64,000 nt of DNA. Origin: Anadara kagoshimensis (lineage: Eukaryota > Mollusca > Bivalvia > Arcoida > Arcidae). A model generated the notes under the pieces. The model was not told where the DNA came from, made no database searches, and saw nothing but the letters and a program-made list of their open reading frames with translations. Positions 11,195-23,262 of the stretch are shown piece after piece; the stretch's first letter is position 1; each line of letters begins with the position of its first letter. The stretch is taken from the NCBI GenBank assembly GCA_021292105.1, contig CM037871.1:58426866-58490865 (forward strand), given 5' to 3'. The translations under genes and the position numbers were made by a program.

Positions 11195-11690
11195 CACAAT
11201 AAAACTTCAGAGTTAAAAAGTTGCAAATACACATCTGGAAGTTTTATTATTTCGTTTTTTGACTCCTTAGCAAAGTTATCTAAAACCTTTAAGTCTCATT
11301 TTGAATACTTTGTCCTTTAATTTGTTTTTTGTTTTTCCATTGCTCTGAGCGAGCGTGTCAAATTCCTTTATAAAGTCTCCTCTTTTTGAAAAGATCTGAA
11401 TAGTTCATATCCTTTGTGTGGGAGCGAGGTACTCATATATCATCTATTAACACCATGATATTCAGAAGAGGCCTCTGACAAGTTTACAGTAGATAATGAT
11501 TATATTTACTATTTTATCATATATAGAATAACCCTGGCGCGGCTAATTCCTTTGTCTGTATAATAACAAACGGAATACTCACGGCAATATAAGGCGCATT
11601 CAGCATCTAAACTTTTGAGAGGTTCGAAAACAAGAACCGTATCTAATAATGTAAACCAACCTCTATTGGTCTCTTTAGATTTTCAAGTTA
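11195..11690 (+). repeat. Right arm of the large inverted repeat (PLE 5' region)
   Basis: Mirror of 10195-10695: GTTGCAAATACACATCTGGA, GGAGCGAGGTACTCATATAT, CAGCATCTAAACTTTTGAGA. Reads as the start of a second, plus-strand PLE copy that loses recognisable sequence near 11800. The two copies are head to head. Confidence 0.75.
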
Positions 11691-11839
11691 GATTTTTAAG
11701 GAAACTTCATCGTGAATTTAAAAAAAACATAATTATTAAGTTTTTAACAATGACGTCTTCATCAAAGTGTCACAAAAAACAATACAAATTCATGTAGTAT
11801 TTATTTGTCTTGGTATAGCAAATAAAAATTCTAAACAAG

Positions 11840-12060
11840 GGGCATTAGGCAAAATGCCCTTGTAAAATTTATGCACGGCCAAATGGTGTTTGTGCCCTAG
11901 GTCCCAATACCTTCATTTAGTAACATGTCCTTGTAAATTTTATTTATCGCAAAAAGATGTTACCTTTTCATGTAGCAAAAATGTCTTTGAACATTTTATT
12001 CACAGCAAAACTATTTTCATGACCTAGGTCCCAATACCTTCATTTAGCACTCAGGTTGCA
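11840..12060 (+). repeat. Two direct repeats of about 130 bp
   Basis: CCTAGGTCCCAATACCTTCA occurs twice, followed by TTTAG. Each is preceded by a GCAAAA.G / TTGTAAA.TTTAT context. Origin unknown. Confidence 0.6.
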
Positions 12061-12189
12061 TAAACACATATGTCAATTAACTTAAAGATATCTTGTAAGA
12101 AAAGTCATTTGATGAAGATTCTCAAAACTATGATATCAGACAACACTATAATGATCAGGCTAACATGTATCTCTAATTAACTTTTATAT

Positions 12190-12690
12190 TTTACTCATGT
12201 AAAGTCGGGTTATATTGACAGTCTGCATTTAAATATAGTTGTGTCCTGTTAAATGGATGGTCGGTTATGAAATTAATTGCATGGGTCCAAAATTAGTTGT
12301 ACTCATGTTAAGTATCGGGATATTAAAAGTATACCACCAAATAGAGATGTTTCCTGTTAACATGGATGGTCGGGTTTAAAGTTAATCATTGTGTTATACA
12401 AATGGCTGTACTCGTGTTAATTCGGACAGTTAACATTCAAATATGTATTTTTCCTGTTTATTTCATGACCAGTTCTGAAATGATTAACATGAGCACTATT
12501 GTTTGTAAAGAAATGTTGACTGCTAACATTCTAATTTGTATGTTTCCTGCTTATTTCATACCCGTTTTAAAAATGAATCACATGATTCTTCAATTAAATT
12601 TACTCTTGTTAGTTGAGAAATATTGACGACTAACATTCAAAAATATATGTTTCCTGTTAAATGGATGATCGGTTTTGAAATTTATATTTG
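12190..12690 (+). repeat. Degenerate tandem repeat, period about 100 bp, five units
   Basis: Each unit has a TTTCCTGTTAAATGGATGGT-like core, GGTTTTGAAATTAAT, and a TACTC.TGTTA segment (cores near 12246, 12353, 12449, 12545 and 12650). The 86-codon frame at 12366-12626 is a by-product of the repeat. Confidence 0.65.
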
Positions 12691-12905
12691 ATTCTACAAT
12701 TAATTTTATCTCAAACATTTTGTTTCACAATTAATTAATATTAGTATTATTTCCTCTACAAATTGTTTCAACAACTGAAGGTAAGACATAAAAAGAATTC
12801 AACCATAGAGTAACACAGAAGTCATGATTACAGACCTTGTTACAATAGGGATATAAAAAATGGATCAAACGAATGATGAGTAGAATACTGTACAGACACT
12901 GTGTT

Positions 12906-13080
12906 AATTACATATTATACCAGTTTTAATTTTACAGCACTGGGCGGCCGTTTAGGAATACAATTGCTAATCAGTAGTGCTTGGACCAAAATTGTGAAAC
13001 CAAAATAAATTGTTTTACCAAGACGTTGAAAAGATACCCAAAGGACCCAAATTAGATCGTGTCATTGCCTTACAAGTCTT
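12906..13080 (-). mobile_element. Hammerhead-bearing retrozyme-like repeat, degenerate
   Basis: Minus strand 12936-12981 keeps both sides of stem I (AGCACTA / AGTGCT), CTGATTAG, CAATTGTATTC, CTAAAC and the GGCC loop. The core and the cleavage triplet differ from consensus. The body after it (ACCAAAATTGTGAAACC, AAGACGTTGAAAAGATACCC) matches other copies. Confidence 0.7.
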
Positions 13081-13526
13081 CCATAATAATAAAAAAAAAC
13101 CATACTTATCCATACAAAGCCTTTAAAAACATATCATATACACCTTTCCATAGGCGACAAGATGTCTTCTGAGTGTAACAAAACAATTCTAATGTAAATG
13201 ACAGTCGCTAACAGTTCATTGCCATCTAGACTCTCATTACGTTTGCTGGTTTTTTTCCTTGATTAAGTTGACATAATTACCGTACATCGTTCTTCAGAAA
13301 ATTAATTCACATCAGAAACCAATAACTTCTTCATGCCCATCATCAACAACGGCAAAGATGTTTTTGTAACAAGTGTCCCTTAATTAACAAATTTGACCAA
13401 TAAATCGTGAAGAACTGATTAGATGAAATTGTAATAAATGTCAGTTGATGAAGGTTGTCTCAATAAGATATAACAACAATATTATCAAAAACAAGATGTA
13501 TTTCTGATTTTGCCTTTACTTCTTAA

Positions 13527-13830
13527 CCTGTTTTAATGTTGTTGCACTAGACAGCCATTTCGGAATACGATTTCTCACCATAAGTGCTCTTACCAAAATC
13601 GTTGGAATCGAAATAATTTTAAGTCGTTAAAATGAGAAAAATAGACAAGTTTTTTACTTATTCCACCTAGGGCAATACCTTGAATATACTTTAAAATATA
13701 TCTTAGTTTTGTAGGTGATTTAAAATTTACGTTGCTAGCAATGTTTTTCTGATAGTTTAAATAATGTATTGACTCCTAGGTAATGCTTAGTCCACCAGCA
13801 GAAAAACCAGCCCAGTGGTTTTACTTGACG
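13527..13830 (-). mobile_element. Hammerhead-bearing retrozyme-like repeat, long degenerate copy
   Basis: Minus strand 13543-13589 keeps the stem I halves, CCGAAA and a GTC triplet, but the CTGATGAG box is changed. The body to about 13830 matches the copy at 54139-54467: a CACCTAGGGCAATACCTTGA block and, at the far end, CCACCAGCAGA.A.ACCAG. This makes it one of the longest units in the window at about 300 bp. Confidence 0.65.
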
Positions 13831-14027
13831 CATCACTGGCCACGCCCACAATTTTCCGACACTGGCCGCCAAAGCAGCGTCACGGCAACTAATGACGTTC
13901 TAGTGTCAGTGACGTCATTAAACCGCACAATTCAGGCCGAGTTTTCATTCTTTTTGCGTCAAATTTAAGCATGTCGGCCCTTTGTCGGAACACTGTGACT
14001 GGCGATACGTCAATTACTACTAACTCT
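13831..14027. other. GC-richer island of unknown origin
   Basis: Contains GGCCACGCCCAC, TGACGTCATT and several CpGs, unlike its AT-rich surroundings. A 61-codon frame (13783-13968 +) crosses it without a recognisable domain. Could be a regulatory patch or an old insert within the retrozyme cluster. Confidence 0.35.
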
Positions 14028-14095
14028 GTTTAAATTCTGCAGCACTAGACGACCGTTTTGGAATACAATTTCTTACCAGTAGTATTTAAGTAGTT
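14028..14095 (-). mobile_element. Hammerhead segment, short degenerate copy
   Basis: Minus strand 14041-14086: CTGGTAAG in place of CTGATGAG, AATTGTATTCC, AAAAC, GGTC, GTC and TAGTGCTG. Only the ribozyme end of the unit is left. Confidence 0.6.
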
Positions 14096-14313
14096 TAAAT
14101 AAAGTGTAGTTTACCTTTAAGAATATGGTCATGTTATGTTTGTTACTTTAATTCAAAAGACGTATTTTACCCACTGTTTCAAAGATAACCGAATTCAGTA
14201 ATATTCTTCTCTAAAATATCGAGAAACATACTATTAGCCTACTTGATAACGTTTATAACTACTGAAAAGTATTTGTGTTCTAGTGCTGCAGAATAAAATC
14301 AGGTCTATGTCCC

Positions 14314-14516
14314 CTAAATATATTTGAGGTCATATAGTTCATGTTCCTAAATTCTCAATTTTGACTACACACGTAGCGGATAAAGCTAGCTAACAGGAGG
14401 TGCCGTCCCTTCCTTAGCACCCGGTTTCACTTCCCTGATAGAAGATCACGTGTTTAATCTAATTTTAATCTTAAATTTTTTACTTTACTTTAGGATTGTT
14501 TTTTTTATAAGTATGT
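14314..14516 (+). mobile_element. Penelope-like element 3' end
   Basis: AATATATTTGAGGTCATATA, GTTCATGTTCC, CTAGCTAACAGGAGGTGC, GCACCCGGTTTCACTTCCCT, ATCACGTGTTTAATCTAA and TTTACTTTACTTTAGGATTG follow the family 3' UTR order. Diverged. Runs straight into a CACGTGT minisatellite. Confidence 0.75.
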
Positions 14517-14519
14517 TCT

Positions 14520-14800
14520 TTCTTTTATATATAGGCACGTGTATAATCACATTTTTCGACCATATCGGATATATAAACACGTGTGTAAACTTACTCTTCG
14601 CCTTCTTGCTAACTTTTATATCAATATATCGACACGTGTGTATACTTATCTTCACGAATATGATAACTTTCATATTCGATATATAGACACGTTTGTAAAC
14701 ACTTGATAACTTTTATATAACATTTAGAATATAGAGGCACGTCTGTGAATTTTGTCTAATTGATAACTTTTGTATTACATGTACACGTGTGTAAGATTAT
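14520..14800 (+). repeat. About 54-bp minisatellite built on (A)CACGTGTGT
   Basis: CACGTGT or a one-base variant recurs at about 14536, 14579, 14632, 14687, 14742 and 14785, each followed by GTAA.CTTAT.. and preceded by ATATATAGA. The E-box CACGTG is shared with the adjacent PLE 3' UTR. The open frames 14450-14686 (+) and 14485-14673 (-) are shadows of the repeat. Confidence 0.7.
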
Positions 14801-15260
14801 TCTTGCCTACGTAATTGGATTTACATGGAGGCACTAACCAACTACGATGCAGCATACAAGAGATGTTTCGGTTATTTCAGTAAACACATAACCCATGTCT
14901 TCCAAAGACTTCATTAGGTTTGCTTTTTCTCCCTAGTTAAGAAAACATAATTACCTCACATTGTTTCTCGTTTAATTACTTTACTTCACAAATCAATAAC
15001 AGGCAATTCCATGGCATCATCATCAACGGCAAAGTTGTTTTTCGTAACCTGTGTCCCTAACCAATAGTTAACGTCAGTCAACAAACATGGTCAATTAATT
15101 ATACATGAAGTGGAAAAGATCTTTATTATTCTCAGTTAATGAAGATTATTCTCATAAAATTACATTAGAAAAAAACGCTACCAAGGGCAAAGACAAACTA
15201 TTCTTTTATGTTATACCTATTTTTTGTTGATAAGTAATGTCTTATATGAAACTACCTTGT
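14801..15260. other. Non-coding stretch
   Basis: Nothing recognised. Confidence 0.4.
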
Positions 15261-15482
15261 ATATATTTGATGTCACATAGTTCATCTTCCTTTCGTTCTT
15301 AATTTTGATTGCACATGTGGGGGGTTTAGATAGCTGAACGGGAGGCGCTTACCCTTCCGGAGCGCCCAATTTTACATCCGTGGTGAAATTTCACGTGTTT
15401 AATTTAATCTGTCAGTTTCAAAGTTTTTACTTTCATATGGGATTGTGATTTGGAAATTGATCGATATGCTTGTTTTTGATTT
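15261..15482 (+). mobile_element. Penelope-like element 3' end
   Basis: ATATATTTGATGTCACATAG, TTTTGATTGCACATGTGG, GGAGGCGCTTACCCTTCCGG, AGCGCCC, TTTCACGTGTTTAA and GGGATTGTGATTTGG, ending TTGTTTTTGATT. About 220 bp of 3' UTR. Confidence 0.8.
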
Positions 15483-16490
15483 TCTTATATCTGTTAACGA
15501 GAAGAATTCCACTGCTTAATTTAAAACTTGTTATCCTAAAACTATCATATAAGAAAGTGATATTAACTCCGCCTTAGTGTTCTTAGGACAACGAAATTAG
15601 TAGGATACTTCAACATTAACGCTTTTAGATACCATCTTATCTTGAAATTAAAACTTAACAAAATAATAAAGTACATGTAGAATTAGCTATCATATTATTG
15701 ACGTTTCTTGATTTCAAATACGCGGCTAATTAGATGGTTGGTTGGTGCTTTATAATTAATACTTTCCTAGCATCAAGTCGTCGAATATGTGATTAAAATC
15801 TAATATCTTTAAAAATTGATATCAATTCTTCACATCTCTTACACAAACTGTGGACTAAGTCGTGAAAAGTTGGTGTGTCAGTCTTTATACAAATGTAAAT
15901 TTAACATGCATATATAAATACTAATACCAGTCCATGTTCAAATCATTTAAAAAAAAAATAAAAAAAATAAAAAAATTTGAATACTGGAAAATGTAGTTAA
16001 CAATTATGAACTCCCACAGCAGTGATAAGGGGTGCTCCAGGAACGGTGGGAACTTCAAGTCTAAATAATAAAATTAGCAGAAAAGTATGCAAACAGTGTT
16101 ATCGAAAACAAGCATAATAGGATTTTAATGTACTTTGAATGCATACAGACATTGTTAATAATGTAAAGTAGAATTTTGTGTCAAAAATGTAATAGATATA
16201 ACGCCAAAATAATCAGCCACCAGTTTAATGTTTCCTATTTGATTAAGTCCAGATACCTCCATAACTCCATAACTTTTATTTTCTTTCGTTATTCATTAAC
16301 TTCATAAATTACAAATAGTGTGTTTTCGTGTTCAGGTTTATTAGTACAATTACTTAGTAGCCGAGTTTGCGTCAACACACAAGGTTAACATATAGATATT
16401 GGTACATATTGACATGGATTACTATATTTGTTTTTGATATCAAAGACGAGTTGTAATTACTATTCGTAGACGAATTTTTAACTACAATTA
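15483..16490. other. Non-coding stretch with a faint PLE trace
   Basis: At 15915-16060 (minus orientation) ACTAATACCAGTCCATGTTC and GGGGTGCTCC recall the PLE terminus, but too little is left to be sure. Rest blank. Confidence 0.35.
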
Positions 16491-16770
16491 AGCACAAACG
16501 TACTGGTCTATGTGCAAATCACAACAAAATGCAAATTTAAAACTGAGAAAACTGGTAAATTAAGTTACACAAGTGAACCTCCATCAGAGAGGTAAGCTAC
16601 TGTTTTCTGGATAGCTACAAAATTGATAATAAAAGGAACATGAAATTATTGGATGTCAAATATATCCAGGATAAAGTTAGATACAGAGATATCAAGTTTA
16701 TCAACAGTACTGCAATGACGATCATAAAAACATCGAGGGCATTTGTCAGCCTAGACTTGCAACATCACTG
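16491..16770 (-). mobile_element. Penelope-like element 3' end, old copy
   Basis: ACGTACTGGTCTATGTGCAA, then AATCACAACA, CAAGTGAACCTCCATCAG, GGAACATGAAATTATTGGAT, GTCAAATATATCCAGG, ATCAAGTTTATCAACAGTAC and GCAATGACGATCATAAAA. Diverged, truncated in the C-terminal coding part. Confidence 0.7.
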
Positions 16771-18177
16771 AAACATAATAAAATGATATCAACTATTTTA
16801 TTAGTTATGTTAAATTTGTCATATTTTTTTTACTATCTGTTCAACTTGAGAATCCTCTTTTTCCTTTCTCCTGATGCGTTAAATAACAAATTTTAAAGGT
16901 CTGTGCAACCTATCGAAATTGTTTCTATTTTACCATGTAATTGTGTAATTCTGGTTTTGTTTTAGTAGCGACAGAAATAGCCGTTTGTTTCAGGCTGTTA
17001 ACATGCACTTAAATAAATTACAATTTTTTTTTAAATCTACAAGTTAGCCTAATGCATGTACATTATTTGAAACATTTTTTATCGAGTGGAGTTTAACTTT
17101 GGCTGCATTTTAGAAAATGTTTAAATAACAATAAAAAAAAAGTAAAAAGTAAACAAGTGAACTTCCAACAAATGAGATCTGTTGTCCATAAAAGTTAGCG
17201 AATTATTGTTTAGAGCCGCATCAGCATTATTGCAGCTATTCTCGGCCGACCGTTAAGGGTAAGCAATTAAGAAAGCTTCGATCTATACTTGGCTATTTTA
17301 TCACTACAAACTGGATCAAGTTTTACGTTTATGACCACTATAATAAATTTATTATCAATATAAGTGAAAGAGTCGTAATAATCTGTAATCCTAGATAATC
17401 CAATTCCAAAGGAAATATTTTTTTTATAAGAATTTGCGTTTCTGTCTCATAAACAAAAGATTATCCATATTTGGTGGATTTAAGATCGTTGATTTTTTAT
17501 TTTGGTTAACTGCGTCAAACGCGAATTCAATTTTACATTTGAAGGGGCACCAAACGTTTTTACTTCCGTAATGTAATTTTCGTTGAATGATGGAAGTCAA
17601 TCAAGTGATTTAGATATTTATGTTTTACGAACAACACAACACAATGCACAAAAAGTGGCATACATATACTGCATTTTAAATTGAAGTTTGGCCTGGTTAA
17701 AAGCAATTTCTTGTCTTTGGACTTTGCAAACACCCTATTTAATAATCTGGCAGTAAATTAGAACCACTTCAAGAAGCTTTACAAACAAAATGGTTGTATA
17801 GAACCATGGGGAATTCATTACTTGATAGGGCAAATTATACTGAATGTGAACTTCGTTAGGAAATAAAATTGAGATCATCTATAAATGTGATAAAATGACA
17901 CACATTTCAAAAGAATAACAGAACCGTAAACTATTGATGACCTCAGTACTAATATACCGTGTGTGCTTATAGGGATCTATCGACTGCTCATTTTTCATGG
18001 CAATTTTAATAAGCTTGTTAGTTCTGTCATTACAAAAATCAGATAAAATGCCAATCAATTGTATCAAAGATTGTGTTAAACATGCAGAATAGCAACAAGT
18101 TATTGTAAGAACTATTAACAAACACGTGGAGATATACAGTAACGACCTGTCATAAGCCTCAAACTACGCTAACGATT
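16771..18177. other. Non-coding stretch
   Basis: AAGTAAACAAGTGAACTTCC at about 17146 is a possible scrap of the PLE end. An 80-codon frame at 17879-18121 (-) has no recognisable domain. Confidence 0.35.
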
Positions 18178-21100
18178 TGATGCAACTCACCTGGCTACCC
18201 ATTAGCTATATCTTGGCAGTTGTTATCTAGGTCTCGACAATTTTTTTTGTCGCCAGCTATCCGTATTTCGGTAGCAAAGCTTCAACTTCTTTTCGCCAAC
18301 TCTGTTGAATTTTCTACAGGTCTGTACTGTATACAGATGTTTATTAAGCTTACTTATTCCAGCTGAAACCAGATAGAAATTAAGCATGTGAACAACTGTC
18401 ACATGTGTGGAGAAAAGTATTTAATTTAAGTAAGAATTACCTATTCTTAACTGATCCAATGTAATACTATTGTCTGATCACATCTTTAGTGAGGAAAAGG
18501 CATGTTTTGAATGGGCGGTGTGGTTCAAACCTTGATATCTTTCTTGATAAAACTTCAATTGACTTAAAATTCCACTTGTCTTTTCAGAACATAGTTTTTT
18601 ATATTTTCAATATTTTTGTAACTATGCCAAGCTTTTTTAATTTTTTGCTTTTAATTTATATGAATAAATTTTAATAAACTTTTTCGATATAAGATTGTTA
18701 AGAAATAAACACTTGTTCGTTTACGTCCTTTTTTGAAGATAAGTATTTAAAAATTCTATTTTTCTATCTACATGGTTAAATTTTTAATATTCACTGTAGT
18801 GTTTGAATTTTTGAGAGTTAAAGTTTGGCAATTAATTTTAAGGTAGTTGTATCCCTGTGATTAAGCATATTCGACAGCTTCATTTATAAAAGTTATTTAG
18901 AACTGGGTCTGATTGGCTAATATGTATTCACGCAATACAGGTTTATACATGTCTCTATTCCTAACCAGTATACATCACGGACTTACCCACTGTTTAATAA
19001 TGAATAACCGGTAAAACAGCACAAACATCAAAATAAAGAATAAAATTCATTCTTTACACTTTGATGATCTTGAGCGACACAATGTTTAATGTACTTTTTT
19101 TAAAATAACATAACTTTCAATCCAATATAACAAAGCCGAGATCTTTGTCTCCAAGTTATTGGCGATTAAGCATTTTACTACGGGATACTCATCACCTGAA
19201 TTCAGATGCGCGTCTGATAAAAACTGGTTTTATTTGAATTTTAGACTAAATATAAGACATTTTATCAATTTATTGTCAACACATGTTATAAAAATAACCG
19301 TCTACATATAGCATTATTGGAATTAAAGGTAAGTAATTCACCATCTTTTTAGGCCACATCGGTATTCTTCACTGAAAAAGTAATGGAACTATAGCTGTAA
19401 ACAATTCTTTGTGGTGTATATTATGCTCTGATAAAAGGGCTGTTAGGATATTATTTATGTTATTCTGACCTTAAAATTTGTCTGTACCAATGACTAAGCC
19501 AACTAAATGATGCAACTCTTCGCTGCTGCTATTTGTTATTAGCTATATCTTGGCAGCTTTTTGGTAGTTACTATTTTATCTCGACAGTTTTTCTTGGTCA
19601 CTAGCTTTCCATATTTCGGTAGCCAAGCTTCGACTACTTTCTGTTAACTCAGTGTTCAAACTATAGACAGGGTTGTACTTTATACAGATGTTTCTTAAGC
19701 CTACTTATTCATGCTGAAACTAGATAGAAGTCAAGCATGTTAAAAAAAACTGTCACATGTGTGGAAAAAGTATTTAATTGATGTAAGTGTTATCACTTAT
19801 TCGTGGCTGAGCCAATGTGGTACTAATATTCTTTGCCCTGTATCTTGTGTTCTGACTAAAGGGTTGTTATGATACTTCATAGTTAATTCTAGCCGTAAAC
19901 CCGATTACTGATAGTTTAACCTTAAGCTAACAAAATGATACGACTTATCTCTGCTCCTCGCTAGCTATATCTTGGTAGTGTTTTCTACAATTTCCATCTT
20001 GGTCTCGGCAGTTTTTTTTAACTAATTATCCATACTTCGGCAGCCGAGCTCGACTTTGTATTCGCCAACTCTATTAAACTTTCGACAAGCCTGTACTGTA
20101 TACATATGTTTCTTAAGCCTACTTATTCTTGCTGATACTAGATAGAAATCAATCGTGTGAAAAACTGTCACATATTCAATTTGACTAAATGTTGTCACTT
20201 TTTTGTGACTGATCCAATGTAGTACTAGATGTTAACAATTTTTGTGGTGTATTTTATACCCTGATTACAAGACAGCAAGGAAACTAATATTTCATGGTTA
20301 AATCTAGGCTTAAAACGTATCTGTACCAATTACTGATAGATGTTATTTGTAAATTAAAAAGACCACATTAAGTGAAACATTACAGGCGGTACATTGTACT
20401 TAGTAATATAAACCTTAATGAATTAGTATAAAACCTCTTTGAACCAATGAACAAAACCTTTGGAAATTAATTGACTCCCCGGTGTCTATATAGGAAATTA
20501 ATTGCAGTGATGTTCAAAAGAGAAGGCAGTAGTTTTTTTTAAGTTTAAATTATACAAATTGGCTCCTTTCAAGAACCGTATCTTAAAATTATAAACGGTT
20601 ATTAAATAATGGTTTACCTTGGCCTTGGTTCATATGCGTGCACAGTAGTCAGGTGATGTGAAATATAATAAAATCTACTGTTGAATTTGATGAAACTATA
20701 TAAAGGAAGCATTAGTTAAATAGCAAAACATTATAGTAAAAACTGCACACAACATACATGTTTCTTAAACCAACTTATTCTTGCTGATACTAGATAGAAA
20801 TCAAGCATGTGCTAAACTGTCACATGTGTAGAGAAAAAGATTTTTAATTTGACTAAATGTCATTACCTATTTGTGATTGATCCAATGTAGTACTAGATGT
20901 TTACAATTTCTGTGGTGTATTTTGTTTCCTGATTAGAAGACAGTTAGAATACTAATATTTTATAGTTAAATTTAGGCTGAAAATTTATCTGTACCAATTA
21001 CTGATAGATGTTATTTGTAAATTAAAAAGACCACATTAAGTGAAACATTACAGGCGGTACATTGTACTTAGTAATATAAACCTTAATGAATTTGTATAAA

Positions 21101-21310
21101 ACCTCTTTAAACCCATGAAAAAAACCTAATTAATTGAAATTAATTGTCTTCCCGGTGTCTATAAAGGAAATAAACCAGTGATATTAAAAAGGAAGGTAGT
21201 GTTTTTTAAGTTTTGATTATACAAATTGGCTCCTTCCAAGAATCGCATCTTTAAATTATTAACGTTTTTTTATGTTTTACCTTGGTTCAGAATCTGACAC
21301 AGCAGTAATG
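18178..21310 (+). repeat. Local tandem duplication, at least four units of about 450-670 bp
   Basis: Landmarks recur: TAGCTATATCTTGG.AG, ATTTCGGTAGC.AAGCTTC, TATACAGATGTTTCTTAAGC, CTACTTATTC, AACTGTCACATGTGTGGA and TGATCCAATGTAGTACTA. Anchor points are near 18325, 19675, 20090 and 20745. The last two units are the most alike and share a long tail (GGCGGTACATTGTACTTAGT, CCCGGTGTCTATA) about 665 bp apart. Unit identity unknown; no coding potential. Confidence 0.75.
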
Positions 21311-21535
21311 TGTTTACTTGCTGTAAATTCATGATACACTCAGTGTATCAGTTGATAAGGAGGTGAAGAGAAATCTTTTTACAATTTTGTAGAATTTTGT
21401 CCTTTTTATTCATATTGGAGTGAAGTGAAGTAATGGAAGATTTACGTCATAGACATGAATCATTAACATGCATCAAGGTGGTTGGTGTGGAATAAAACAA
21501 GAGTACCTACAGAAAAATAGAACAGATGAATGATC

Positions 21536-21636
21536 TCGCACTTAGATCTGTTCAAGTGAGATTCGAACCTAGTCATTGAGAGTCACTCTCATCTCTGAAA
21601 ATCGGTGCTTAAGGGGCATAACAGTAGGCATCACCA

Positions 21637-21714
<78 letters not shown>

Positions 21715-21781
21715 TATGCCACAATAGTGCCTATCGACACCTATATTGGAACGAATCTCACTCGTACAGATTTTAGTGCGA
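21536..21781. repeat. Inverted repeat enclosing a TA microsatellite
   Basis: Left arm about 21536-21570 (CTCGCACTTAGATCTGTTCA, then AGTGAGATTCGAACC) mirrors the right arm about 21747-21781. Inner echoes ATAACAGTAGGCATCAC and GTTTATGCCACAATAGTGCC also partly mirror. Looks like a MITE or foldback element that has gained a microsatellite in its middle. Confidence 0.65.
21642..21711. repeat. (AT)35 microsatellite
   Basis: Uninterrupted AT dinucleotide run of 70 bp. Confidence 0.97.
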
Positions 21782-23262
21782 GAACGTAACGTTGTAAATA
21801 GTTACAAAACTATGTATTTCTATTACAGTTTAAATGCTAGAAATAATTTACTTCGGATTTTGCATCGACAGTTGAACAAAACTCAAACTAAACATTACCG
21901 AACAAAATACCAGTCAAGTACTTTATATTTTTAACAAAGAAGTGGTTTTAGAATAAATTTATTTCGCTTCCATGCGTTACGCATGTGTGATGCATCATAC
22001 TGTTCAAAGCTACTAACGACCCGATTAGGGATAAGAAATTCGCATTTTAGTAACCTCTAACATTGTCCGATACAAAATGAAATATTAGCCGATATTGTTC
22101 AGATTAAAAAAATAGAAATATTTCGCCTAAATGTATATGGAATACTATTATGTGTGACATTGTTATTTTATTACCAGCTTATTTGATAAGTTCTTGATCT
22201 TAAGACAAGCAATAATCTGAATGTCACGCGTCGTTAACGCATTTTAGAAGGCACTTTAAAGGCATATAAATCGTAATAGATTTTAATTCTGGCCCAACCC
22301 TTACTGCAATTATAAAACAAAGCAAAGTACAAAATTTCAACTAGTTGTTTTCCCCAAAAAAGATTACACATAAATGATTATCTATCATTAAGTACTATAT
22401 ATACGCGCACATTACTGTAAAAACAGTAATTAACTGCTTTATATAAGAAAATAACATGCACTTTCTTATCTTGTTACTTCATACATTTATTCCTCTTAAG
22501 AGTCATATGAACCGTTATGGTGATTACAGCTTCATTTGACCATCCATTAACGGTATATAAATCCTTAATGATACAATATTACGGCAATTTAATGCCCCCA
22601 CACACGCTAGAATTGGGAATTTAAATATAAATAATTATAAAAAACTAAACAAATATTAGAAATAAATACATTGTACTCATAGCATCTTATTAAATCTGAA
22701 ATTTGATAATGATATATAAATGGTTGTGGTATATGTATTAACTCCAGAAAAAAATCGTATTTATAACCCCGTGATTACGATACTTATGTACTTTCTTGAA
22801 TCCTACATACTTGCTCATAAAACGTGTATTTTATCTGGGGTTAATGTCAAATCTATTATCAAAGTATTAAATTTCCAATTCAATACTCTGGAACATTAGG
22901 TCGTTGAAATAAAGTGTCGTTTGAATCATGTATACTGTAACTAGGTGATGAAAAAACTATGAAATGTAAGAAAGCATTTTGAAGATCACTTCAAGCTTAT
23001 AACATCTGCATTTAGTTTCGTCTAAACTTCCAACAAAAATTGACAAAATTTTCGAAGAAATGATTGTGAAACTGGGGCCAGTACATTTATATATAAGTGA
23101 CCCATGTGTTAATTTAGTCTACATAATAAGAAAAACCGAACTTTGTTTTGGTTTTAACAGCTTTTAAATTCAAGATTTCATAACAATCCAAAACTATCAC
23201 ATGTCATTATATGTATAGAAAATATAAATGTTTAACAAAAATCATTTATATTTATTTTTCAG
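21782..23262 (+). other. Probable intron upstream of the GPCR exon
   Basis: AT-rich, no coding features. A polypyrimidine tract and acceptor TTTATTTTTCAG close it at 23251-23262. How far the intron extends to the left is unknown. Confidence 0.5.
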
